Below are positions 13,401 to 25,400 of a stretch of DNA of 64,000 nt, piece after piece (positions within the stretch are counted from its first letter, which is position 1; the number at the start of each line of letters is the position of its first letter). The DNA comes from an uncultured bacterium (GTDB lineage Bacteria > Verrucomicrobiota > Kiritimatiellia > RFP12 > UBA1067): contig CADCAK010000004.1 of the NCBI GenBank assembly GCA_902799385.1, forward strand, positions 1 through 64,000, read 5' to 3'. The position numbers were made by a program, and so were the translations under genes. Under the pieces are notes generated by a model. The model saw only the letters and a list, made by a program, of their open reading frames with translations. It was not told the origin of the DNA and searched no databases.

Positions 13401-16400
13401 ACGTCGCCAAGACGCCAGCCGGCTTCACGAAGAACGTCCTGACCGCCGCGATGAGCGATTACTCCACCAACCCCGACATCGACACGACGGGGCTCTACCC
13501 GAACATCCTCGAGCTCAAGGGCTCCGCAGGCGACGGCTCGGTCGAAGGCGACCTGCTCGTCGGCTGGTGGAGCGAGTGCCAGGTGAAATCCGAAGTTTAC
13601 GACGACTACCACGTCGTGCCGTGGATTAAGAACACGGTGAGCCACCTGCCGCTGATGGACGGCGGCGCGGTCGACAGCTTCATCTACGCCGACCACGTCG
13701 GCGCGGTCTACACGCCGGCGACCGACCTCGGCGTCGACAAGCTCCTCTTCCCGAACTCGGCGATGCCGTATCCCGCGACGGTCTTCAACAACGACAGATA
13801 CTATCGCGTTGCGCATGCAGCCATTCTCGCCGAGCAGCGTGGCGCCGCGTACGAGCCGCTTCTGAGGATGAGCCAGTTCCAGGTCAGGAACAACTTCGCG
13901 GGTACAGCCGACCTCGTGCCGATGGGCCGTGCCTACGCGAAGACCTGCCCGAAGCTGTGGGACGGCAGAGTGTCCGACCCGTGGGAGCAGACTGGCGACG
14001 ACACGTCCGGCGACGGCATCCCCGACTGGTGGGAGGAATACGCCCGCAACAACTACGCGACGACCCTGCCGCCGGGCGAGCCGCTCAGCTGGGACACGCT
14101 CGTCGACTACCACGGCGCGATGATCCCCGCCGGCAAGGCGTACACGATCGACATCAATAGCGGCATGCAGCCCGACGGCACCATCGACCCGGCCTATGCC
14201 GTCACCACCGACCTCGACGGCGACAACATCCCCGACTGGTGGGAGAACCTGTTCGGCGTCGCCAAGTACGGTGCCGACGACGACACCGACGAGGACGGAC
14301 TTTCGAACTACGCCGAGTACCTCGTCAGCTTCGGGCCTGCGCCGTACGGCATGGCGAGGGGCTTCCCGTACCTCGACCCGTCGAAGCCGCGCACGTTCGT
14401 CGGCCAGCAAGTGACTGACTACTTCCTGCCTGGCCCGACCGAGGACATCGTATCCGCCGACGGTTCGGTGACAAACGTCTTCGCCAACCAGTACCTCGGC
14501 GAGATCACGACCGACCACGACTTGATGGAGAACTGGTGGGAGAAGCTGTTCTCGAACGGCTACGCGAGCCCGCGCCAGTACGACCTCGACCGCGACGGCG
14601 ATAGCGACGGCTGGTCCAACTGGGCCGAGGCGCGTACGTACATGTGGCGCGGCGGGTACCTTTCGGATCTCATCGACTCCTACTACTTCGCAGACGGCGA
14701 GGGCGGCACAGACAACCACATGAACGACTACCCGCGTCCCGCAATCGGGCTTAAGCTCGTGTATGCGGACGGGCAGCAGGACGCCTCCGGCGCGGGCTTC
14801 GTCGTCCGTACTGCGACTGCACGCGGCTCGCGCGTCGATGCGACGTTCAACGTGCGCAGCTCCGGCACAAGGGAGACGATGATCGGCAGCTACTACGGCG
14901 ACGTGTCGATACGCGGCTTCCTGCATCCGGGATCCATCGTGCCCACGGGGGTGAACTTCCAGATGGCGCCGCTCGGCGGCAGCCGCAAGTACAGCTGGAC
15001 TGTGGAGCTTTCGGACGACCAGAAGCTTGAGCATTCCGGCACGTTCGAGGAATACAGCGCGGACGTCCGCCTGTACGGTCAGCAGATAGTCGTCCTCGAC
15101 GACACGAACCTAGCGTTCCGCAATTTTGCGAGGACCACCGGCGGCTCGACAGGGGCGAAGGGCGAAATCGTGCTGAACGTCGCCAACCTCACTGCGGCCG
15201 ACAACACGGTGATCGGCTCCATCGACTATCGTACCGGCGCGTACGAGATCGACCTCGCCAAGGCGACTGCGGCCGGCGTCGATCTCGACGACATGGTCTT
15301 CAAGGCCAGGTACTCGTACCAGTTTGGCGAGAAGTGGCCCAAGACGGTCTGGATAAGCGAGCCTTCCGACGGCTGGGTCCGCGAGGGCATCAACACGGTT
15401 GAGGCGTTCATCGACCTCGACGGCAATGGCGACTACACGGCGGGCGAGCCCTACGGCGTGGCCCGCAACGTGAACGTCGGCTGGCACAAGACCGGCCTCG
15501 CGGTCATCGAGCTGACCGAGACCTCGCCGGTCATCCCGCGCTACAACGTGACGAACGGCTCTAGCGACCGCAACGTCGTGAACGGCGTGTCCGGCGGCGT
15601 CACCGCCGTCGGCGGTGGCGAGGGCGGTGGCGTGAGCGGCCTCACGGCAAAGATTGTCGTACGCCGCGTAGGCATCAACTCGCAGCGCAAGTTCGGCGTC
15701 AAGACGGTGCCGATGCGCACGCTCGTGTCGAAGCAGTGTGTCCTCGGCGACAGGGCGTACATAACCGAGGCCGACGTGCTCTCGGAGGACAAGTTCGACC
15801 TCGACTGGAAGTGGCTCCTCGGCGACGCCGCGAAGCTCGGCGTGGAGCAGTCCGACCTGACGTCGGCGGAGTACGAGATCGTCAACTCCATATCGCTTGC
15901 CGGCGGCGGTGTCTCGAACGTCACGCTCGCGACCTTCATCAACACGTTCGGTCGCCAGCGCACGAAGCCCGTGACGCGCGCGCCGCTCGCGGACGCTCCG
16001 GTCTACAGCGCCGCGCCGACGTTCTCGTGGTCGTCGGGCGACGACACGATGACGGCGTTCAGGCTGCAGATGGCGTCTGTCGAAGGGAACGTGACGAACG
16101 TCGTCTACGACTCCGGTGTCAGGCCGATTCCCGCTCGCGGCAGCCTGAGCTCCGGAATCACCGCCCGCTCGTTCGAGGCCCCGATATACGCGGGCGCCCC
16201 GGTCTTCACGAACGGTGCGCCGGTCATCGCCACGGGCAGCAACTACCTCTGGCGCGTCACCGAGTACAACGCCAAGTTCAGCACCGACTCCGAGGACGCA
16301 TGGAGCGCGTGGACGCAGTTCCAGTTTGACGTAGAGAACGAGAACGTCGTCCCGGGCATCCCGACCGGCTTCGGCAGGTGCGGCGCGGTGGTAAGGTACT

Positions 16401-19400
16401 TCGGCGTGAACACCAACGACATGACGGGAGTCGTCGTCGTCGAGGCGCACTCGTCCGCCGACTTCGCCGGTAAGCCGCTCGCCCAGGTCAGGGCGGACGT
16501 CTCGCAGCTCCGCGACGCCAACGACATCGCTACCGTCAACGCGGCGTTCGCCGGCATCGAGCCCGGCAGAGTCTACCTGATGGCGTACATCGACCGCAAC
16601 AACAACGGTCGCCGCGACGCCAACGAGTCGTGGGGCTACGCCAACTACGTCGGCACCAACAGCAAGGCGATATACTCGCCGTGCGGCGTCGAGGTGACCG
16701 ACGAGTTCGAGAAGTGCCCGCAGATCGCGATCTTCATCGAGGACACCGACGTCAACCGCAACGAGATACCCGACATCCTCGAAGAGGACGCCACCAACGC
16801 CGGCGGATCGTCGGGCGATATCGACGGCGACGGCATCGCTGACGAGGACGAGGATCTCTACGCAACCGATCCTGTCGTCTGGGACACCGACGGCGACTAC
16901 ATGCCCGACGGCTGGGAGGCGATCTTCGCGGAACTCGACCCGCTGTTCTTCGACGCCGAGGAAACAGTGGACGGCGACGTGATGGCGTTCGCGACGAACA
17001 TCGCCACCATAGTCACAGTCCAGAACACGGCGAAAGGCTCCGAACCCGTCCAGTACATCCTCAAGGAAGGCGAGAAGGCTCCCGCAGTCGGCGACGACGC
17101 GAAGGGCCTGCCGCTCTACGCGTCGTACAAGTACCCGGTCGTGACCGACGGCAAGGTTGAAATGTTCCTTGGGCGCGGTGCCGAGGCCGTCCTCGCGGCG
17201 GCCGACGGCACGACTAACCGCGTCGTCAAGGTCGCATTCGGCAAGGTTGCGCTCGTCCACGCCCAGGTCTACGCCGAGTACGGCTTCGACTCGAAGACGG
17301 CTGTTGCCGACTTGGATGCTGTCAATACCAAGCCGTTCACGGCGCTTGACAAGTACCTCGTCGCGCGCTATTTCGAGAATGTCTACGGCCTCGCGGACGA
17401 GGCGGTGATGAACTTCAACAAGACGCCTGGCTCGCAGTGGCAGGACTTCACCTTGAAGCCGCTTGACGCCGACAACGACAAGGACGGCATAGCCGACGGC
17501 TGGGAACTCTACGTGATGTTCGGCACTGAAGCCTTGCCGACGTCGATTTCCGGCGCGAAGATCAGCCCGTGGAACTTCGACGACGCGAGGGCCGTTTCGC
17601 ACTCTGGCGGCATAAGGAACATCGACGAGTACGACGGCGGCATCTCCCCGACCGATCCGTGGGTGGCCGATACCGACGAGGACGGCATATCCGACGCCGA
17701 CGCCTTCAGGTTCCACATCAAGACCGCCGAGCTGCAGCTCGCCGACGAGGACAACGACGGCCTCAGCAACTGGGCCGAGTACCTCGCCTACAGGCTCACC
17801 GGCAAGGACTTCAGGGTCGATGACCCCGACTCGGTGGTCACCAACCGCCTCGACTACTTCTATCAGGTTACGCAGGATGGTGTGACGAAGTACGTCGGCG
17901 AGTGCATCGACGTTGACGGCAAGGGCCTCATCGCCGACCACGACTTCATGGAAGACGACGTCGAGGACGCTGCGGGCTACAACCGCTATGTCTATGACGC
18001 AAACCTCGACGCGAACGGCAACGGCTGGGACAACTGGTCCGAGGTCCGCGCCAGCTATAACGAGGCGACGTGGGTTGTCACTGGCGAGGAAACCAATACG
18101 TACACGAGAACGTTCAACTCGTTCACTCCAGAGGCCGCTGCTCAGTGGCAGATGTGGGTTGACACATACTGGTCGCCAAGAATGGCATACCATACTGCAT
18201 GGCTCGTTTCTGCCCGCTATTATGACGCAAGCGGTGTAGGCAAGGATTTGCCGAACGTTGTTTACGAGCCTGGTGACATAAGTGAATCTGTTTCCTGCGA
18301 GATTACCTGGTACGAACTCGAGGAGTCGAAGGCTTACGGCGGCAAGCCGTTGCCGAACGTCAGCGTACGCATCGGCGGCGTTGCCGACGATACGACAAAT
18401 GTGACGATCAGAGCGTACACAGACAAGAACCTCCGCAGGCCCGACGCCGTGTTCTCGGTGTCCGGCAGGACCGTGGACGGCGTGTTCACCGCGAAGTTCC
18501 GCGGCAACGGCCTGAAGCAGGGAGCGAATGCGTTCGTCGCGTCGGCCGACGGCAGGACGGGCTTCGTCCGCGGCGTCGCCGTTGGCTTCGACGGCGTGGA
18601 CTTCGAGATCGCGCTCCGCGACAACGCCATTGCGTTCGACGTCCCAGAGCAATCCGACGCTTCCACGCGAGTCCGCGTCGTGCGTACCGAGATCAACGAC
18701 ACGGCGGTCGAGCCGCGCGTGGTCTATGCGAAGTCGCTTGACCTTCGCGCCGGAAAGTCGTTCAGCGAGGCCGACCTTATCGCCGAGGGCGAGTGGGACT
18801 TCGACTGGACGAGGCTTGTCGCAGAGGCCGAGGAGCTCGCCGGCGTCGTGGCCGACGACCTCCGCTCGGCGACCTACGCCGTATACCTCGGCTGGGGCGA
18901 CGCCGAGCCGATATACACGTTCAAGCGCGAGTTCTCGGCGTCCTTCCTCGCGCCCGCCGCGAGCGGCGAGTGCGCCGACAACGGCTACGTGGTCGCCTCG
19001 GCGCGTCCCGCGCTCACATGGCAGCCGTCCGCCGGATACGGCGCGTTCGCGCTCCAGATCGCGACCGACGCGGACTTCGCCGACGTCGTGTATGCGACGA
19101 CCAACTTCATGCCCGTCGTCGGCAGGGACGGATGCACGTTCAGGCCCGCCGTCTACGTGGGCGAGACCCTTGCCGACGCCACTACGTACTTCTGGCGCGT
19201 CGCGCAACTGAACGCGAAGTTCACGACCAACGCGTGGAGCGAGACGGCGACGTTTGAGACGAGGGTTGACGCGGGCAACGCCGACACCGGCTACGGCAGG
19301 CTCGCCGCAGACGTCAGGTACTTCGGCCCGGCGACGGCGGCGCTCTCCGACGTGGTCGTCGGGGCTTACGCCTCCGCCGACTTCGCGTCCGAGCCCGTCG

Positions 19401-22400
19401 CGCGCATCCGCCTCGCCGGCGATGGCGACGTCTCGTCGCTCACTAACGACCTCTCCGAGGCGTTTGAAGTCGTTTCCACTAACGCCATGCTCGACGGCAT
19501 CGCGCCCGGCAAGTACTACCTGATGGCGTTCGTCGACTCCAACACGAACGGAGTGCGCGACGCGTACGAGACCTGGGGCTACGCCTGCAAGGTCGCGTCG
19601 GAAGAGTACGAGGACGCGAAGGACCGCTGGACGCCCGTCGCGCTCGAGGTGACGTCCGCCAAGACGTATGTCCCGTGCGCAATCGTGGTGATGGAAGACA
19701 CCGACGTCAACCAGAACTGGAAGCCCGACTGCACCGAGGACATGTCCGGCTGGATTCCCGCCTTCGATGTCAGGCCTGACGAGCCTTCGGACGGCATCGA
19801 CACCGACGGCGACGGCCTCACCGACGCCGAAGAGGACGACTACGGCACCGATCCGAGGAATCCCGACACCGACGACGACGGAATGCCCGACGGCTGGGAA
19901 GTCAGGCAGGGCCTCGACCCGCTCCGCAACGACGCTTCGTTTGCCAGCATCGACGATGTGATGGCGTACAGGCTCGACACCGTGAAGATTATGGTGACGA
20001 CGAACGCGGACGGTGCGGTCACGAACAGGTTCGCGGTGAACTCGCGCTTCGAGGAGGGTTACGAGCAGCTCAGCAACACGGTGTACACTGTGTTCGAGGT
20101 CGAGGGGCAGCTGTTTGTGGGTGCGCCGACGAACCTCGCGGCGGCTACGGTCGGCTACGCATACGGGTTCGAGACAAACGTCGTGGTGATGCACTCCGCA
20201 GTGTACGACTTCTACGGGTACGATCCGACTACGGCGAAGCCAGGCACGGCGTCCGTGGACGAGGAGGGTAATGCGACCACCGTCCAGGGCGCGAACACGA
20301 TTCCGTTCAGCGCCTACCTCAAGTACGTGACGCAGGAGTTCTACCTCAGGGAGTTCGACGGCGGCGCGGCGACGAACGACTTCGCGCTCTCCGTCAGTAA
20401 GCTTGACTCGAACGCGAACTACCTGCCCGACGGGTACGAGCTGTACGTGAGGTACGCGGCGTGGAAGATGGACGGCGTCGCGTTCGACCTCGCCTCTGCG
20501 GCGCAGGCGGCGTTCGACCCGTACGACGGGCTGTACTTCTGGAGGAAGGCGATGCTTGACGAGACGCTGCCGGCGCTGGTGGAGGCGTACTCGAACGACT
20601 TCGCGGTGGCGAACGGGCTCGCGAACGCGACGGCGGAGGAGCAGGCCGCGTTCTGGTCGTGGGCCGCAGACGGCGACGTGATGGCGTACAGGCTCGACAC
20701 CGTGAAGATCATGGCGTCGACGAACGCGGACGGCACGGTGACGAACAGGTTCGCGGTGAACTCGCGCTTCGAGGAGGGTTACGAGCAGATCAGCAACACG
20801 GTGTACACTGTGTTCGAGGTCGAGGGGCAGCTTTTCGTGGGTGCGCCGACGAACCTCGCGGCGGCTACGGTCGGCTACGCGTACGCGTTCGAGACGAACG
20901 TGGTGGTGATGCACTCTGCGGTGTACGACTTCTACGGGTACGACCCGACTACGGCGAAGCCAGGCACGGCAGGCGTGGACGAGGAGGGCAACGCTACGAC
21001 GGTGCAGGGCGCGGACACGGTTCCGTTCACGCGACTCATGAAGAGGATCGCGTCTAGGTACCTCGCGGAGGTCGACCCCTCGAACGCGGCGGAGTTCGAC
21101 TTCACCGTGGACAAGCTTGACTCGAACGCGAACTACCTGCCCGACGGGTACGAGCTGTACGTGAGGTACGCGGCGTGGAAGATGGACGGCGTCGCGTTCG
21201 ACCTCGCCTCTGAGGATCCCGCGACGGGCGGCGCTCTCGCTCCGTTCTCCAACATGGAGGCGCTGACCAACGGCTGGCTTGACGCAGGCTGGGACTGGAA
21301 CAGGGCCATGCCCGGCGACTACATGGCATACGCCGAGGTACTAGCGCAGGTCGCGGTGTCGAACGACACGGTCTACGCGTTGAAGACATTCACGAACGAG
21401 TTTGGCAGGGTGGTCGCGACGAACCTCTACGAGACGTTCACGCTCACGAACGGCACGATTGTCGTCGGCAGGCCGAACACCAACGCCGCAGTCGTCGTCG
21501 ACGAGTTCTACGCAACGCTTACGAACGTGGTGCTGATCCACTCCGCCGTCTACGACTGGTTCGGCTTCGATCCGACCACCGCGCTGCCCCCGACGGAGCA
21601 GGCGACCGTCCAGACGGACGAGAATGGCCAGGCAACCGAGGGCACGACCCTTGTCAACGGCGCGAACACCGTTCCGTTCACGGCTGCTTGGAAGGAAGTG
21701 ACGGAGAAGCTCTATCTCAAGGAGCTCTTCGGAATCGACTGGGCGATGAACGCCTGCGCCGTGGACTCGAACGCCAACGGCCTGCCCGACGGCTGGGAGC
21801 TCTACGTCGCGTTCGCGACGAGGACGGTTGACGGCAACCTCAACGATCCGTTCGCCTTCCCGATGGCGGGCGCCGCGCTCGCGACGGCGGTCGCCGAGTT
21901 CGACGAGGGCCTCTACCCCGCCGACCCGTGGAACAGCCACTTCTTCTACGAGCACCTCGCCGACACCAACGACGTCGTGCGCTACACGAACGTCGAGGCG
22001 CGCAAGTACGGCATCGTTGACGGCGACTTCGTGAAGGACGAGGACTTCGACGGGCTCTCCAACTACATGGAGTTCCTCGCCTCGAAGCTGACCCCGGCCG
22101 TGGACGTTGACTTCAAGAACCCCGTCACCGACGGTGAGACGCCCGACTACTTCCGCGTCGGCGGCGACTCCTACCTCGGCCTCGCCCTCAACGGCGGCGA
22201 GTTCATCGAGTCCGCCGCGCGCGAGGCGTTCGGCGTGACCGCCTACGACATGGCCGGCACGCGCGTCATGGACGACAGCGGCTGGGACCTCTGGAGCGAA
22301 ATCCGCGCCTATCTCGCCGACTCCGGCAACTCCCTCTACGGGCAGACGGTCTCCGAGGACGGCGTGACGAACGCGACGTCCGCGCTTGCGTCGCTTGAGT

Positions 22401-25400
22401 TCGTCAAGCCCGTGCCGGCGATCGAGCTCACGCTCAGGTACTTCGGCAACGACGCGAAGTCCGTTGTCGTCGAGGCGTACCAGGGTCGCGAATCCGTCGC
22501 GACCGCCCGCTGGACGGTGAATGCCGAATTCGACGGCGGCGTCGCCAAGGTTAACCTCGCCGAGGCCAACGAGGGCTCGCTCAGGCAGGGACCCGCCCGC
22601 TTCGTCGCCTACTTCGACGAGACGTCCAACGGCTTCACGCCCGACGACGCGTTCGGCATGGCCACGGTCCAGGTCGGCTGGAGCGGAACGCCCGTCGACA
22701 TCACGATAGGCGACGCCTCCGCGCTGCCCGTCATCGAGCTCGAGGGTGAGGGCGGCGTGCCGCTCTCGGCGGCGGCCATCGTCCGCACTGCCGTCAACGG
22801 CAAGCGCGTCACGCCTCGCGGTGTCTGGCGCAGGATCTACGCCAACAATGTCTCGCGCGCGGTGCTCTACCCCGGCGACTTCGTCTCCGACGAGTTCATC
22901 GGCGTGGACTCCTCGCTCGCTGAGATTGTCGAACTTGACGGCATCGAGGACTTCGCCCTGGTCGAGAGCGTCACCTACGAGGTGCTCAAGGGCAGCCGCC
23001 CGTACAGCATAACCAACCTCAACTCCTACGTCGTCTCCAACCAGGTGGTCGAGACGGGCAACGATAACCAGACGTTCACGCTCAACTACTCACTCCTGCG
23101 CGACGTAGCGTACGGCCTCGCCTACGCCGACCAGATCGACGGCTCCGCCACGCTCTCCTTCGCGATGCCGACGAACGGCATCTACACGAAGTTCTGGATC
23201 AAGGTGGGTACCAACGACGACAGCATGGCCGAATACGGCGGCGAGCGCGGCTTCCTGCTGCCGAACGCGACTCATGGCCGCGTCACGCTCCGCTTCGAGG
23301 ACCTTGCCGCGAAATTCGGCATTCCCGCCTTGACCGAGGGCGACTGGCAGTTCACCGTCGCGATCGGTAACGACAAGTTCGGCAGGCCCGACGAGTCAGA
23401 GTACGCGGACGCCGCCAGGTTCCACGTCAACCAGGCCGCCGCCTTCGACGGCCTGATTGAAGTGGACGTGCGCCATCCGCTGTTCGTGCCCGGCGCCGCC
23501 AACCTCGTCGTCGCGGCCTACGAATCGCCCGACCTCGCCGAGCCTGCCGCCGTCGTGACGAACTCGACGACGATAGCGGGCCTGCGCAGGAACGCCGAAT
23601 ACTACGTGGCCGCCTGGTACGTCTCCGACAACGACGTCCGCCTCGGCACGCCGGCCTCGATGGTGCGCAGGCCGTGGGACACCTGGGGCTACGCCACCGA
23701 GCTTGGCAATGTCGAGCGCTGCTTCGCGCCGAGGGCGTTCAAGGCCGACGGCCGCACGGTGACCGTCTGGCTCCAGGACACCGACTGGAACGACAACGCC
23801 GCAGTCGACCGCGAGGAGACGTTCTTCGCCGAGGACGGCGACATGGGCGATGACCTCGCGGGGGTCTTCTTCACCGACTTCAACCTCGACGGCATCTACG
23901 ACGGCTGGGAGATTGACGACGGCGACGACCCGACGTTCACCGACGGCGACGTGCCCGTCGAGGACGTGATGGCCTACGCCGAGGTCCCCGCCTGCCTCGT
24001 CACGGTCGTCAACGCCGCCGACCCGGAGGACCTGGGCACGGTCTACGCGATACTCGACATCCCGTCGGTCGCGCCCGTCGTGGGCGACAACGTCGCGGCG
24101 CAGACGCTCTACCAGCTCTACGCCACCTACGAGTACGGCGACAAGGTCGGCGTCGGCCGTAAGGCCTCGTTCGCGTCCGGCGACTGGCGCATCGTCGAGG
24201 TCGACGCCGCCGCGAAGGTCGTCCTGGTCCACGCGCAGGTCTACGAGAAGTTCGGGTTCGACGCCAAGACGTGCGTATTCGACGACGACGCCGTCAACAC
24301 CAAGAAGATGACGAAGCTCGACAAGTACCTCGTCATTCGCTACCTCGAGGCAATCGGCGTCGTCGACCCGGAGATGGGCTCGGACGACACGCTCGAGGCG
24401 TGGGCCGTCACCAACAGGGCGTGGTACGCGTACACCCTCTCGGCCAGGAGCTGCGACCTCGACCTCGACGGCGTGAGGGACGGCTGGGAGCTCTACGTCA
24501 TGTTCGGCCCGAACAGGCTCGGCAACGACGCGTTCTGGTTCGACTCCGCCAAGAGGGCGAGCCCGTGGGACTACGCCGACCGCACGAGCGACTTCGACGG
24601 CGACGGCCTGCCGCTCGTCTACGAGTACGATGACGGCAGCCTGCCGACCGACCCGTGGGCGGCCGACACCGACGGCGACGGCGTCTTTGACCGCTATGCC
24701 TTCTACTACCACCTCAAGGGCGACAACGCCGGCAAGGACCCCGACGGCGACGGCCTCTCCAACTACGCCGAGTACCTCATAAGCGAGGTTTTCCAGCTCG
24801 CCAGGCTCGACCCCGACGACCCGATGACCGACGGCTCGACGTTCGACTGCTACCGCAAGTTCGGGCAGCTCTACTTCGGCGAGGTGTTCACCGACCACGA
24901 CCGCGTCGATGACGAATGGGAGGCGCAGTACGAGAAGGGCACCATCTACGGAATCGACTACGCGGCGCGCGGCATATACGACCCCGACTCCGACCTCGAC
25001 GGCGACGGCTGGAGCAACTACGACGAGTTCCGCGCAGGCACGAGCCCCGCGGTCCAGATGAGCACCGGCATCGACGACTACACGCTCATCGAGCACCCGG
25101 TGCCCGTCGTCGAGATGGAAGTCGCATACAACGGCACCGCCGACATAGAGGGGCGGACGCTTAGGATCACGGCGTGGAACGAGGCGATGGATCCCGACGC
25201 GCTGTCGGCACCCGCCGCGACATGGACCGTCAAGACGCTCAACGAGAGCCAGGCCGACGACGCCGGAAGCGGCGACGGCGAAGACGGCAAGAAGGAGAAG
25301 GAGAAGTACATTGGCCGCATGCCCAAGGGCAGGAGGACGTACTTCCTCAGCGGCGGCGCCGTCAAGGAAGGGTCGTTCAAGCTCTACCTCAAGGACAAGA

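Noticed and set aside
4475..15034. A 3519-residue open frame on the - strand opposite the giant gene (and others of 1934 and 1672 residues).
   Set aside because: Arg/Val/Asp/His-rich compositions without motifs, explained by GC-biased codons on the + strand; no starts with ribosome sites. Shadow frames.
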